From Pseudoxanthomonas suwonensis 11-1 (GTDB taxonomy: Bacteria; Pseudomonadota; Gammaproteobacteria; Xanthomonadales; Xanthomonadaceae): 64,000 nucleotides of DNA. A program made the position numbers and the translations under genes. Below are positions 24,001 to 33,453 of this stretch, one piece after another. The notes under the pieces were generated by a model. That model searched no databases, had not been told where the DNA came from, and was given only the letters and a program-made list of their open reading frames with translations. The number at the start of each line of letters is the position of its first letter. Within the stretch, counting starts at the first letter, position 1. The DNA lies in contig NC_014924.1 in assembly GCF_000185965.1 (NCBI RefSeq), forward strand, positions 3,224,001-3,288,000, written 5' to 3'.

Positions 24001-24874
24001 GGTCGCCAACCCGGACCTGCGCTTCAGCCTCGAGGGCAAGACCATGGTCCTGGCCGGCGAGGTCGAGGTGCCGAGCGCGCGCATCGACCTGGAGCGCTTC
24101 GAGCAGGGCGCGGAGATTTCCGAGGACGTAGTGGTGCTGGATCCGATCGATCCGGAGGAGACCGCCAGTGCGCCGCTGGACCTGGACCTGGCCCTGGTGC
24201 TGGGCAACCAGGTCACCCTCAGCGGCTATGGCCTGGACGGCACCCTTGAAGGCCGCCTGCAGGTCCGCGCCCGCCCGGGCCGCGAGATGACCGCCACCGG
24301 TGCGCTCGACGTGGGCGGCAAGTACGAGGCCTACGGCCAGGAGCTGCAGATCACCCGCGGCCAGATGACCTGGAGCAACAACCGGGTCAGCGATCCGCGC
24401 GTGAACCTGCGCGCCGAGCGCCGCGTCGGCGACGTCACCGCCGGCATCGACGTCACCGGCAACGCGACCACGCCGCGGGTTGAGGTCTGGTCCAACCCGT
24501 CCATGCCGCAGTCCGAGGCCCTGGCCTACCTGATGCTGGGCCGCAGCCTGGAAGGCGCGACCCGCGACCAGGCCAACCAGGTGACCGCGGCCTCGGCGGC
24601 GATGTCCGCCGGTACCGGCCTGCTGGCCGCGCAGCTGGGCACGCGCCTGGGCTTCGACGATGCCGGCGTCACCCAGTCGCGCGCGCTCGGCGGCTCGGTG
24701 GTCGGCGTGGGCAAGTACCTCTCGCCCAAGCTGTACGTGGGCTACGGCGTGTCCCTGGTCGGCAGCGGCCAGGTGCTGATCCTCAAGTACCTGCTGCGCC
24801 GCGGCTTCGACCTGGAGATCGAGTCGAGCACGGTGGAGACCCGCGGTTCGGTGAACTGGCGCCACGAGCGCTGA
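21050..24874 (+). CDS. tamB: Translocation and assembly module TamB (AsmA-like)
   Basis: 1274 aa. A basic N-terminus (PRRPRFYRRRRFW) precedes one membrane helix (residues 25-47). A very long beta-rich region then spans the periplasm as a hydrophobic groove. The C-terminal 350 residues form the TamB/DUF490 domain (residues about 900-1270, with the typical SNPSMPQSEALAYLMLGR). GTG at 21050 is the start and overlaps the tamA stop, which fixes it. It is thought to transport phospholipid between membranes with TamA. Confidence 0.95.
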   Translation: MSTTEANATPPPPRRPRFYRRRRFWAWSGLGVLALVVAVVIAVYWLLQSVAGRDVLLAQIVSRLPVDSSLIWERAEGPVAGPLVLHDLEFRYQDYRFTARRAVLDPDIRPLLGKRLRLDAFVLEDATLNLARSDEPFELPRWPDSLPAIEMPLAIQADAMVVDGLRITSGGEPVIDIRKLRGGIDIANGGLHAEHLEVHSDLGLFSVHGDYVPAEDYRSDLLATAVFPVADGGVPARLGLIARGDLSRMDVGIGGRAPRPLRASLSLGGNEDAPAWQLRARSEGLDPGLFTGAAPMEEPLVFDVAADGQGGAADISGTARVGGQDWVVAPSHVRLEDQVLDVDPLVLELYEGQVRLRGRADFTNPDEGRFRFALNAEGIRLQPTEPDAPAVGIDAALGVAGTTSLWAAYGDADLQRGTERASLELDVRGDRSSARIHSLHARMPTGTLDGEGQASWDPVLAWDVALRLDGFDPAYFLPDWHGNVHGRLASTGRQREPASPGQPAEGFDADFVLEGLGGRLRDRPLSGRGRFELHGDSGNGALELALGGSRVQASGVVGDRIDVQAKLQPLRLDDVLVGTGAGSVEGDVRISGPRATPDLEADVEGRGLQWGDSRVGSLSLRGRLPWRGQNGDLRLQAREIEAGLAIARADVHARGAVANLQLDAEVDSPDAAGIVLSGQLQERGGGWQGVIERLRITPVRGSAWALQEPAAFSQAGERFQLQPACLATTGADGDGALCARADWPRQGLQLESERLPLTLIHPWLPKNEGRALVLRGDMSLEADIRPQGGRWTGGVHLASLEGGLRLGDRTRRELIRYDQFSLDVEFDPRQISGRLGSGFKGDGYIDAKVTTGWDPGSPLEGEIYTYMSRLFWLELFSPDLVRPQGVLRGHVSLRGTRGAPSLGGQLLLEEFRGELPALGLVLSEGSGSLDAQPDGSARINASVRSGDGRLTVDGGLSWYGQATPLQLAIRGSNVLIADTPMLHAVANPDLRFSLEGKTMVLAGEVEVPSARIDLERFEQGAEISEDVVVLDPIDPEETASAPLDLDLALVLGNQVTLSGYGLDGTLEGRLQVRARPGREMTATGALDVGGKYEAYGQELQITRGQMTWSNNRVSDPRVNLRAERRVGDVTAGIDVTGNATTPRVEVWSNPSMPQSEALAYLMLGRSLEGATRDQANQVTAASAAMSAGTGLLAAQLGTRLGFDDAGVTQSRALGGSVVGVGKYLSPKLYVGYGVSLVGSGQVLILKYLLRRGFDLEIESSTVETRGSVNWRHER

Positions 24875-24884
24875 TACGTGACCT

Positions 24885-24914
24885 GCGGTGGTTGTCCCCC
24901 GGGGCAACCACCGC
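24885..24914. terminator. Perfect inverted repeat after tamB
   Basis: GCGGTGGTTG and CAACCACCGC flank a 10-base GC-rich loop, 10 bases past the tamB stop. No T tract follows, so it may be a factor-dependent terminator or mRNA end-stabilising stem ahead of the S46 gene. Confidence 0.5.
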
Positions 24915-24950
24915 TACCGTCCGGGGTTCGTTTTCCGCTGGATCCCCGCG

Positions 24951-27101
24951 ATGTCCCTAGCAAGACCCGCCGTGCTCGCCGCCGGCCTGGCCCTGGCCTG
25001 TGTTTCCGCCCTGCCCGCGCCCGCGCGCGCCGACGAGGGCATGTGGATGCCCTCGCAGCTGCCGCAGCTGGCCGAGGCCATGCGCAGCGCCGGTTACGCC
25101 GGCGACCCGGCGAAGCTGGCCGACCTCACCGCCGCCCCGCTCAACGCCGTGGTGCGCGCCGGTGGCGGCACCGGTGCGTTCGTCTCCGCCGACGGCCTGG
25201 TGCTGACCAACCACCACGTCGCCTTCGGCGTGATCCAGTACAACTCCACGCCCGAGCGCAACCTGATCGACGACGGCTACGTCGCCGCCGACCGCGCAGC
25301 CGAACTGCCGGCCAACCCGGACTTCCGCGTACTGGTCACGGTCGGCTTCGACCGGGTCACCGACGAGGTCCTGGCCGGCACCCGCGGCCGCAAGGGCCGC
25401 GACTACCAGCAGGCGGTCGAGGCCGCCTCCAAGCGCATCGTCTCCGAGTGCGAGCGCGAAGCCGGCATCCGCTGCAGCGTCGCCACCATGTACGCCGGCA
25501 CCGACTTCTACCGCATCCGCCAGCTGGAGCTGCGCGACCTGCGCCTGGTCTACGCGCCGCCGCGTGCGATCGGCAACTACGGCGACGAGATCGACAACTT
25601 CATGTGGCCACGCCACACCGGCGACTTCACCATCCTGCGCGCCTACGTCGGCAAGGACGGCAAGCCGGCTGCGTACTCGCCGGACAACGTGCCCTACAAC
25701 CCGCCCTCGCACCTGCAGGTCTCGGCCACCGGCCCGCAGGCCGGCGACTTCGCCATGCTCGCCGGCTACCCGGGCATCACCTATCGCCACCGCACCGCCG
25801 CCGAGTTCGCGCGCCAGGTGGAATGGACCCTGCCGGCGCGGGTGGACGTGTTCGACGCGCTGATCGGCGTGATCGAACAGGCCGGCCGCGGTGATGCCAC
25901 GGCCCGCACCCTGTATGCCTCGCAGCTGCAGTCGCTGAAGAACAACCGCAAGCGCGCCGCCGGCGAGCTGGAAGGCCTGCGCCGCAGTGACGCGGTGCGC
26001 CTGCGCGCCGAGGACGAAGCGGCGATGCTGGCCAAGGCATCGCGCAGCGACGCCCGCGACATCAAGGCCCTGGCAGGCGTGCTGGAGCGCGACAACGCCG
26101 TGCGCGAGCGCGAGCTGCTGCTGGGCCTGGCGGCCTCGCAGAGCCAGCTGCTGCGCTCGGCCCTGACCCTCGAGCGCCTGCGCATCGAGGCGGCCAGGCC
26201 CGACGCCCAGCGCGAGTCCGGCTACCAGGCCCGCGACCTGGCCCTGATCGAAGGCCAGCTGCGCCAGGTGCAGCGCCGCTACCACCCGGACGTGGAGAAG
26301 GCGCTGCTGCGCGAACTGCTGGGCCGCTACCAGCAGCTGCCCGATGCGCAGCGCGTGCCGGAGTTCGACACCGCCTTCGGCCGTACGCCCGAGGCGCTGG
26401 AGCAGGCGCTGCAGCAGCTCTACGCCGGCACGACCCTGGGCGACGAGCAGGCACGCCTGGCGGCCTTTGCCGCCGCGCGCGAGGGCCAGGCGCTTCCGCA
26501 GGATCCGCTGCTGGCACTGGCCGCGCAGCTGGTCCCGGCACAGGTCCGCCTGGAGCACGCGCGCAAGGCCAGCGAGGGCGAGCAGCTGCGCCTGCGCCCG
26601 GCCTACATGCACGCGCTGGCCGCCTGGCGCCAGGCCCAGGGCCGCGCCCTGTACCCGGATGCCAACAGCACCCTGCGCGTGAGCTACGGCAAGCTCGAGG
26701 CCCTGCAGGCACGCGACGCGGTGACCTACGCCCCGGTGACCACCGTGGCGGGCATCGTCGAGAAGCACACCGGCGAAGTCCCGTTCGATGCACCGCAGCC
26801 GCTGCTGGACGCGATCGCCGCCGGCGACTTCGGCCACACCGCCGATCCGCAGCTGGGCACCCAGACCGTCGACTTCCTCACCAACCTGGACACCACCGGC
26901 GGCAACTCCGGCTCGCCGGTGCTCAATGCCAGGGGCGAGCTGATCGGCCTGAACTTCGACAGCAACTGGGAAGCGGTCAGCGCCAGCTGGTGGTTCGACC
27001 CTAGCTACAAGCGCGCCATCCACGTCGACATGCGCTACATGCGCTGGCTGATGGAGAAGGTCTATCCTGCCCCGCACGTGCTGCAGGAAATGGGGCTGTA
27101 A
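24951..27101 (+). CDS. S46 family dipeptidyl-peptidase
   Basis: 716 aa with a signal peptide (about 1-27). It is a periplasmic serine exopeptidase releasing N-terminal dipeptides. The chymotrypsin-like fold is split by a helical domain (about 280-570). The triad is visible: His in TNHHV (near 88-89), Asp in EIDNFMWPRHTGDF (near 220), and Ser in TGGNSGSP near 650. The residue 18 positions after the catalytic Ser, which sets P1 preference in the family, is Ser (in FDSNWE), not the Arg of acid-specific DPP11, so a hydrophobic or broad P1 preference is predicted. The best-studied S46 structure comes from Pseudoxanthomonas. A hairpin follows at 27112-27143. Confidence 0.93.
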   Translation: MSLARPAVLAAGLALACVSALPAPARADEGMWMPSQLPQLAEAMRSAGYAGDPAKLADLTAAPLNAVVRAGGGTGAFVSADGLVLTNHHVAFGVIQYNSTPERNLIDDGYVAADRAAELPANPDFRVLVTVGFDRVTDEVLAGTRGRKGRDYQQAVEAASKRIVSECEREAGIRCSVATMYAGTDFYRIRQLELRDLRLVYAPPRAIGNYGDEIDNFMWPRHTGDFTILRAYVGKDGKPAAYSPDNVPYNPPSHLQVSATGPQAGDFAMLAGYPGITYRHRTAAEFARQVEWTLPARVDVFDALIGVIEQAGRGDATARTLYASQLQSLKNNRKRAAGELEGLRRSDAVRLRAEDEAAMLAKASRSDARDIKALAGVLERDNAVRERELLLGLAASQSQLLRSALTLERLRIEAARPDAQRESGYQARDLALIEGQLRQVQRRYHPDVEKALLRELLGRYQQLPDAQRVPEFDTAFGRTPEALEQALQQLYAGTTLGDEQARLAAFAAAREGQALPQDPLLALAAQLVPAQVRLEHARKASEGEQLRLRPAYMHALAAWRQAQGRALYPDANSTLRVSYGKLEALQARDAVTYAPVTTVAGIVEKHTGEVPFDAPQPLLDAIAAGDFGHTADPQLGTQTVDFLTNLDTTGGNSGSPVLNARGELIGLNFDSNWEAVSASWWFDPSYKRAIHVDMRYMRWLMEKVYPAPHVLQEMGL

Positions 27102-27111
27102 GCCACTCCTC

Positions 27112-27143
27112 CTCCCTGTCGGCACCCCACCGCCGACAGGGAG
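27112..27143. terminator. Perfect 12-bp hairpin after S46 gene
   Basis: CTCCCTGTCGGC and GCCGACAGGGAG with an 8-base loop, 10 bases past the stop. There is no T run. Its 3' arm ends in GGGAG, 5 bases before the ATG at 27149, so it could also hide that ribosome binding site. Confidence 0.6.
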
Positions 27144-27171
27144 GTCGCATGCGCAGCGTTTCTTCCTCGCC

Positions 27172-27702
27172 GTGCTGTTGCTGGCCCCGGTCGGGCTGGC
27201 CACCGCCACGCCCGCGGGCATCGCCGACAACCCGCGCATGTGGGAGATCTTCCTGGCAGGCCAGCAGGACCGCGGCGAGGGCGAGGTCGACTGGGAGGCG
27301 GTGCGGCGGCAGGACCAGGCGCATCGCGGCGAGGTACTGGCGATGCTGCGCGCAGGCACCCTGCGCACCTCGGTCGACTACTTCAATGCCGGCATCGTGT
27401 TCCAGCATGGCGACACGGTGGAGGATTACCGCCTCGCAATGGCATTGGCCCAGGTCGCGGCCGCGCTCGATCCGGACAACAAACCCCCGCTGTGGCTGAC
27501 TGCGGCGGCCTGGGACCGGCCGCTGATGAAGCGCGGCCTGCCGCAGTGGTACGGCACCCGGTGCCACCAGCCCACGCCCGGCGGCCCGCTGGAGCTCTAC
27601 CCGGTGGACGAGGCGGTGGCCAGCGACGAGGAGCGCGTCCGCCTCAACGTGACCACCCTGGCCGAGGCACGCGCCCGCGCAGCGGCGATGGGCGCGGACT
27701 GA
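27172..27702 (+). CDS. Uncharacterised secreted protein, start uncertain
   Basis: 176 aa from GTG at 27172. The coding part is convincing: FNAGIVFQHGDTVEDYRLAMALAQ and a C-terminal DRPLMKRGLPQWYGT motif recall the DUF6624-like family of unknown function. That comparison is from memory and weak. Upstream in the same frame codons give QRFFLAV before LLLAPVGLATA, which would make a good signal peptide, but no start codon exists in frame. An ATG with a Shine-Dalgarno sits at 27149, one base out of frame. A single-base indel or a GTG start with a weak signal are both possible. Confidence 0.65.
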   Translation: MLLLAPVGLATATPAGIADNPRMWEIFLAGQQDRGEGEVDWEAVRRQDQAHRGEVLAMLRAGTLRTSVDYFNAGIVFQHGDTVEDYRLAMALAQVAAALDPDNKPPLWLTAAAWDRPLMKRGLPQWYGTRCHQPTPGGPLELYPVDEAVASDEERVRLNVTTLAEARARAAAMGAD

Positions 27703-27810
27703 GGCGGGATCGCGGGGGCCAGGCAGGTAGCGCTTGTCAACGGCTTACATCGCCGGCGGCAGGGGGCGACAATCGGTTTTCCGAATCTTTCCCGGCGAAA
27801 ACCGCAGTCC

Positions 27811-30174
<2,364 letters not shown>

Positions 30175-30193
30175 TCCGGCCATGGGATTGCAG

Positions 30194-30218
30194 AAGGGCC
30201 GGCACTGCCGGCCCTTTT
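30194..30218. terminator. Terminator shared by tex and the converging transporter gene
   Basis: AAGGGCCGGC, loop ACT, GCCGGCCCTT, then TT. On the opposite strand the stem is also followed by a T (TTCTGC), so it may serve both convergent genes. Confidence 0.85.
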
Positions 30219-30254
30219 CGCTTCATGGCCCAAGCGGTCCGGCGTCGCAAGGGG

Positions 30255-31220
30255 CTACTCGGCCCACTCAAGGTCGGTGGTGAAGGCGATGGTGAGCCAG
30301 CGCTGCTGCGGATCGCCGCCGATGCGCTCGCCGATGCTGTCGCGCAGCTGGTCCCATGATTCCAGCGTGCGCGGCGGCTGGCCGCGCGGAACGATGAAGT
30401 GCAGCTCGATCTGGCGACCGCGCCCGACCCGGGCCACGTAGGCACGGAAGTCGAGGAAGCCCTCTTCGGCCACCACCTGGCGTGCGACCTCCTCCACCTG
30501 CAGGCGCAGGTCCTGCGGGGTGACCAGCAGGATGTCCGCCAGCGCGCGACGGATCGTGCCCAGCGGCAACGGCAGGATCAGCACGCACACCAGCGCCAGC
30601 ACGCCCGGATCGATGTAGGGCGTCCAGTGCTCCAGCGCCGTGCCCTGCAGCGTGCTGCCGATGGCGAAGGCCAGCAGCAGGGCGGTGGTGATCGCACCGG
30701 ACATCATCCAGGCCCGCGCATCCAGCGCCACCAGCTGTGACTTCAGGCGCCGGTTCGCGCGCAGCTGGTAGGCGGACATCACGATGCATGCCACCAGGGT
30801 GACAGCGGCATACAGCATGGCGTGGCCGAAGTGCAGCACGCGCCCGCCGTCGAGGAAGCTGTGCACCGCGTTGATCAATGCATAAAGGACCGCGCTGGTA
30901 AGCATCAGGCCGCTGGCGGCCAGGACCATCGGCTCCAGGTGCCAGAAGCCCATGCTGAAGTGCTCGACCAGGCGGCGGTTCTGCGGCCCGCCGGCATCGG
31001 CCGCGGCGATCAGCCGCGCCACCAGCAGGGTGACCACCGTCATCAGCACGTCCACCAGCGAATACACGCCGTCGAAGACGATGGCGAAGGAACGGGACAG
31101 CAGGCCGAACACGATGCCCAGCGCCGCGACCAGCAGGGTCACGCCGATGGAAACGGCCAGCACCGTCTGCTCGCTGGGGCCGGCCTGGACCTGCCGTGGC
31201 GGAAGTGGCGACGACGACAT
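30255..31220 (-). CDS. CDF-like cation transporter with atypical metal site
   Basis: 321 aa with six hydrophobic segments and a C-terminal cytoplasmic domain of ferredoxin-like type (about 230-321). The fold of the cation diffusion facilitator family is clear (SLVDVLMTVVTLL in helix 2, FSMGFWHLEPM in the loop). Compared with FieF as I remember it, the first helix-2 Asp is Tyr, and the helix-5 His and Asp are Leu and Ala (ALDARAWMMSGA). The usual tetrahedral transport site is therefore missing. Either a different substrate or a non-transport role is possible. ATG at 31220 is preferred; one at 31265 in frame is also possible. Confidence 0.8.
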   Translation of the reverse strand: MSSSPLPPRQVQAGPSEQTVLAVSIGVTLLVAALGIVFGLLSRSFAIVFDGVYSLVDVLMTVVTLLVARLIAAADAGGPQNRRLVEHFSMGFWHLEPMVLAASGLMLTSAVLYALINAVHSFLDGGRVLHFGHAMLYAAVTLVACIVMSAYQLRANRRLKSQLVALDARAWMMSGAITTALLLAFAIGSTLQGTALEHWTPYIDPGVLALVCVLILPLPLGTIRRALADILLVTPQDLRLQVEEVARQVVAEEGFLDFRAYVARVGRGRQIELHFIVPRGQPPRTLESWDQLRDSIGERIGGDPQQRWLTIAFTTDLEWAE

Positions 31221-31369
31221 GGCGTCGAGGTTAACGCGGCTGCGGCGGTTCGGCGCATGCGGCATGACCCGGTAGCGCCCCATCGCGACGCGCGGGAGAG
31301 GCCACGACGGAAGGCCCCGGGGGAAGCCGGAGCGGAAATCGGCCACGCCCGGCAACCCGGGCGAACCGC

Positions 31370-31729
31370 TCAGGCTTCTTCGGCCGCCTTGCGGAACTCG
31401 TCGTAGGCGGCCTGGGCATTGGCGGCGTACATCAGCGACGGGCCCCCGCCCATGTAGACCGCCACGCCCAGCATCTCGCGGAACTCCTCCGGGGTGGCGC
31501 CCAGGCGCACCAGCGCCTTGGCGTGGAAGCCGAGGCAGCCGTCGCAGCGGTTGGCCACGCCGATGGCCATGGCGATCAGTTCCTTGGTCTTCTCGTCCAG
31601 CGCGCCGGGCGCCATCGCCGCCTTGGCCAGCGCGCCAAAGCCCTGCATCACGTCGGCATTGTGGGTGCGCAGCGCGGTGAGGTTGCGCGAGATGTCACGG
31701 GTCAGGTCGGTGTAGTTGGCGGCGTTCAT
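31370..31729 (-). CDS. AhpD-like carboxymuconolactone decarboxylase-family protein
   Basis: 119 aa, cytoplasmic. The alkylhydroperoxidase motif is complete: Cys62, Cys65 (ANRCDGCLGFH) and His69, with the preceding Glu-rich helix KTKELIAMAIG. Such proteins reduce peroxides or relay electrons through the Cys pair. GGAGG lies before the ATG. It is divergent from an arsR-family gene and shares a palindrome-bearing intergenic region with it, so it is probably controlled by that regulator. Confidence 0.9.
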   Translation of the reverse strand: MNAANYTDLTRDISRNLTALRTHNADVMQGFGALAKAAMAPGALDEKTKELIAMAIGVANRCDGCLGFHAKALVRLGATPEEFREMLGVAVYMGGGPSLMYAANAQAAYDEFRKAAEEA

Positions 31730-31758
31730 GCTGGCCTCCGGCAGTAGGATGTGCAGCG

Positions 31759-31799
31759 ATAATATTAGTTATTGCTAAATTAGGCAATACTCATATACT
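31759..31799. promoter_or_regulatory. Divergent promoters with central palindrome operator
   Basis: AT-rich island in GC-rich DNA. The imperfect palindrome ATTGCTAAATTAGGCAAT (31771-31788) overlaps a minus-strand -35 TTGCCT, which lies 17 bases from TATTAT, for the AhpD-like gene. On the plus strand TATACT (31794-31799) lies 6 bases before the arsR ATG at 31806. This is the expected place for an ArsR-family operator acting on both genes. Confidence 0.7.
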
Positions 31800-31805
31800 G
31801 GCCGC

Positions 31806-32123
31806 ATGAGCCCAGCCATCACCCGCAAGGACCTCGCCTTCATGCAGCAAGGCGCCGCCGAGGCGGCCGCCATGCTGCGCACGCTCGGCCACGAGCAGCG
31901 CCTGCTGGTGCTGTGCCTGCTGGTCGGCCATGGCGAGCTGGGCGTTAGCCAGCTGCTGGAGCAGGTGGACCTGAGCCAGTCGGCGCTGTCGCAGCACCTG
32001 GCGCGGATGCGCGCCGACGGCCTGGTCGACTGCCGGCGCGAAGGCCAGGCCGTCTACTACCGCATCGCCGATCCGCGCGTGGCCACGCTGGTGGGCGCGC
32101 TCAAGTCCGTGTTCTGCCCCTGA
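31806..32123 (+). CDS. ArsR-family repressor, probable persulfide sensor (BigR/SqrR-like)
   Basis: 105 aa winged-helix dimeric repressor. The recognition helix region reads SQSALSQHLARMRADGLV. Cys occur at 37, 76 and 104. Cys37 and Cys104 are 67 apart and sit where BigR (42/108) and SqrR (41/107) keep their redox pair, so a sulfide or persulfide sensor is likely rather than a metal sensor. There is no CXC metal site. No Shine-Dalgarno is seen and the -10 box is 6 bases upstream, which suggests a leaderless mRNA. The rhodanese gene follows after 10 bases. Confidence 0.88.
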   Translation: MSPAITRKDLAFMQQGAAEAAAMLRTLGHEQRLLVLCLLVGHGELGVSQLLEQVDLSQSALSQHLARMRADGLVDCRREGQAVYYRIADPRVATLVGALKSVFCP

Positions 32124-32133
32124 GGGATTCCCC

Positions 32134-32658
32134 ATGAAAACCGTCGATGCCCGCACCGCCCGTTCGCTGCTGGAACAGGGCGCATTGCTGGTCGATATCC
32201 GTGCGCCGGACGAACATGCGCGCGAACGCATCAGCGGCGCCTGCTGCGTTCCGCTGGACCGGCTTCAGGCCGCGCCGCAGCTGCGCGACGCCGCCGCCAG
32301 CACCGTGGTCTTCCACTGCCGCTCCGGCATGCGTACCCGGGCCAATGCCGCCGCGCTGGAAGCCGCGGCCTGCGGTCGCGAGGTCCTGCTGCTGGATGGC
32401 GGCATCGATGCGTGGAAACAGGCTGGGCTACCGGTGGTGCGCGAAGCCAGAGCGCCGCTGGAACTGAACCGCCAGGTGCAGATCGCCGTGGGCGTGCTGC
32501 TGCTTGCCGGCAGCACGCTGGCGGCCACGGTCTCGCCCTGGTTCCTGCTGCTGACCGGTTTCCTCGGCGCCGGCCTGCTGTTAGCCGGTGTATCCGGCTT
32601 CTGCGGCCTGGCCCACGTGCTGCTGCGCATGCCGTGGAACCGGGCGATGCGCACCTGA
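32134..32658 (+). CDS. Rhodanese domain fused to DUF2892 membrane segment
   Basis: 174 aa. Residues 1-105 form a rhodanese domain with active Cys62 in HCRSGMRT, for moving sulfane sulfur. Residues about 110-165 hold two membrane helices of DUF2892 type, ending in a conserved GFCGLAHVL with another Cys. The enzyme is thus tethered to the inner membrane with its active domain in the cytoplasm. It is co-transcribed with the arsR-type repressor, as in sulfide-detoxification operons. Confidence 0.92.
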   Translation: MKTVDARTARSLLEQGALLVDIRAPDEHARERISGACCVPLDRLQAAPQLRDAAASTVVFHCRSGMRTRANAAALEAAACGREVLLLDGGIDAWKQAGLPVVREARAPLELNRQVQIAVGVLLLAGSTLAATVSPWFLLLTGFLGAGLLLAGVSGFCGLAHVLLRMPWNRAMRT

Positions 32659-32683
32659 GCCAGGGCGCCTCGCGACGGCCGGC

Positions 32684-33379
32684 CTACCCGGCCGCCGGCA
32701 CCCGCAGGTCCTCGAGCAGCGTGCCCCAGGTGATGATCTCTTCCTCGTGCGGCAGGTCGCGGAAATCCTCGGCCAGGGCAGCCTGGTACCACTGCCGCAT
32801 TGGCTCCAGCTGCAGCAGGCGACGTGCGTAGGCATCGGCCTGCGCATCCGCCAGCGACAGGCCGTAGCCCTGCAGGCGGAACGCAACCGGCGCGAAGAAC
32901 GCATCGACCGCGGTGAACGCCGCACCCGCGAGGAACGGCCCGCCAAAGCGGGACAGGCCTTCGGCCCATAGCGAGGAGATGCGGTCCAGGTCGCGCTGCA
33001 AGGCAGGCGGATGCTCGTGCAGGCGGATGCGCTGGCCGCAGCTCATGGAGCAGCGGGTACGCAGTTCGCCGAAGCCGGCATGCATCTCGCTGGCGGCGCT
33101 GCGCGCCCAGGCGCGGGCGAGCGGATCCTGCGGCCACACGCCCGGATGGCGCTCGGCCAGGTATTCGACGATGGCCAGCGATTCCCACACCAGGGTGTCG
33201 CCATCCACCAGCAGCGGCACCTTGCCACTGGGCGACAGCGCGCGGAAGCGCTCCCACGCAGCCGCGTCATGGAACGGCACCAGGCGCTCCTCGAACGGGA
33301 TATCGAGCATCCGCAGCAGCAGCCACGGCCGCAACGACCAGGACGAGTAGTTCCGGTTGGCGATATGCAGGGTGTACAT
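32684..33379 (-). CDS. Glutathione S-transferase
   Basis: 231 aa. The thioredoxin-like half (1-80) has YSSWSLRPWLLL at the catalytic-Ser position and the glutathione-binding SGKVPLLVDG...VWESLAIVEYLAE. The all-helical half follows, with the normal GST length. Substrate is unknown. It lies downstream of mnmG in the same direction (74-base gap) and converges on the rhodanese gene. Confidence 0.93.
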   Translation of the reverse strand: MYTLHIANRNYSSWSLRPWLLLRMLDIPFEERLVPFHDAAAWERFRALSPSGKVPLLVDGDTLVWESLAIVEYLAERHPGVWPQDPLARAWARSAASEMHAGFGELRTRCSMSCGQRIRLHEHPPALQRDLDRISSLWAEGLSRFGGPFLAGAAFTAVDAFFAPVAFRLQGYGLSLADAQADAYARRLLQLEPMRQWYQAALAEDFRDLPHEEEIITWGTLLEDLRVPAAG

Positions 33380-33453
33380 CCGCGCGCTCCATCGGGCCGC
33401 CGGCAGGACGGCATACGCGCGATCATACGGCCCGCCGCCCGGCGGGCCGCGCT

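Noticed and set aside
21554-24907. 1117-codon minus-strand frame opposite tamB
   Set aside because: Low-complexity Gln/Ala/His/Arg composition caused by third-position GC bias; tamB is clearly the real gene.
30255-30740. Plus-strand coding frame opposite the CDF-like gene
   Set aside because: Antisense shadow with Gln/His-rich sequence; the membrane protein on the minus strand is well supported.
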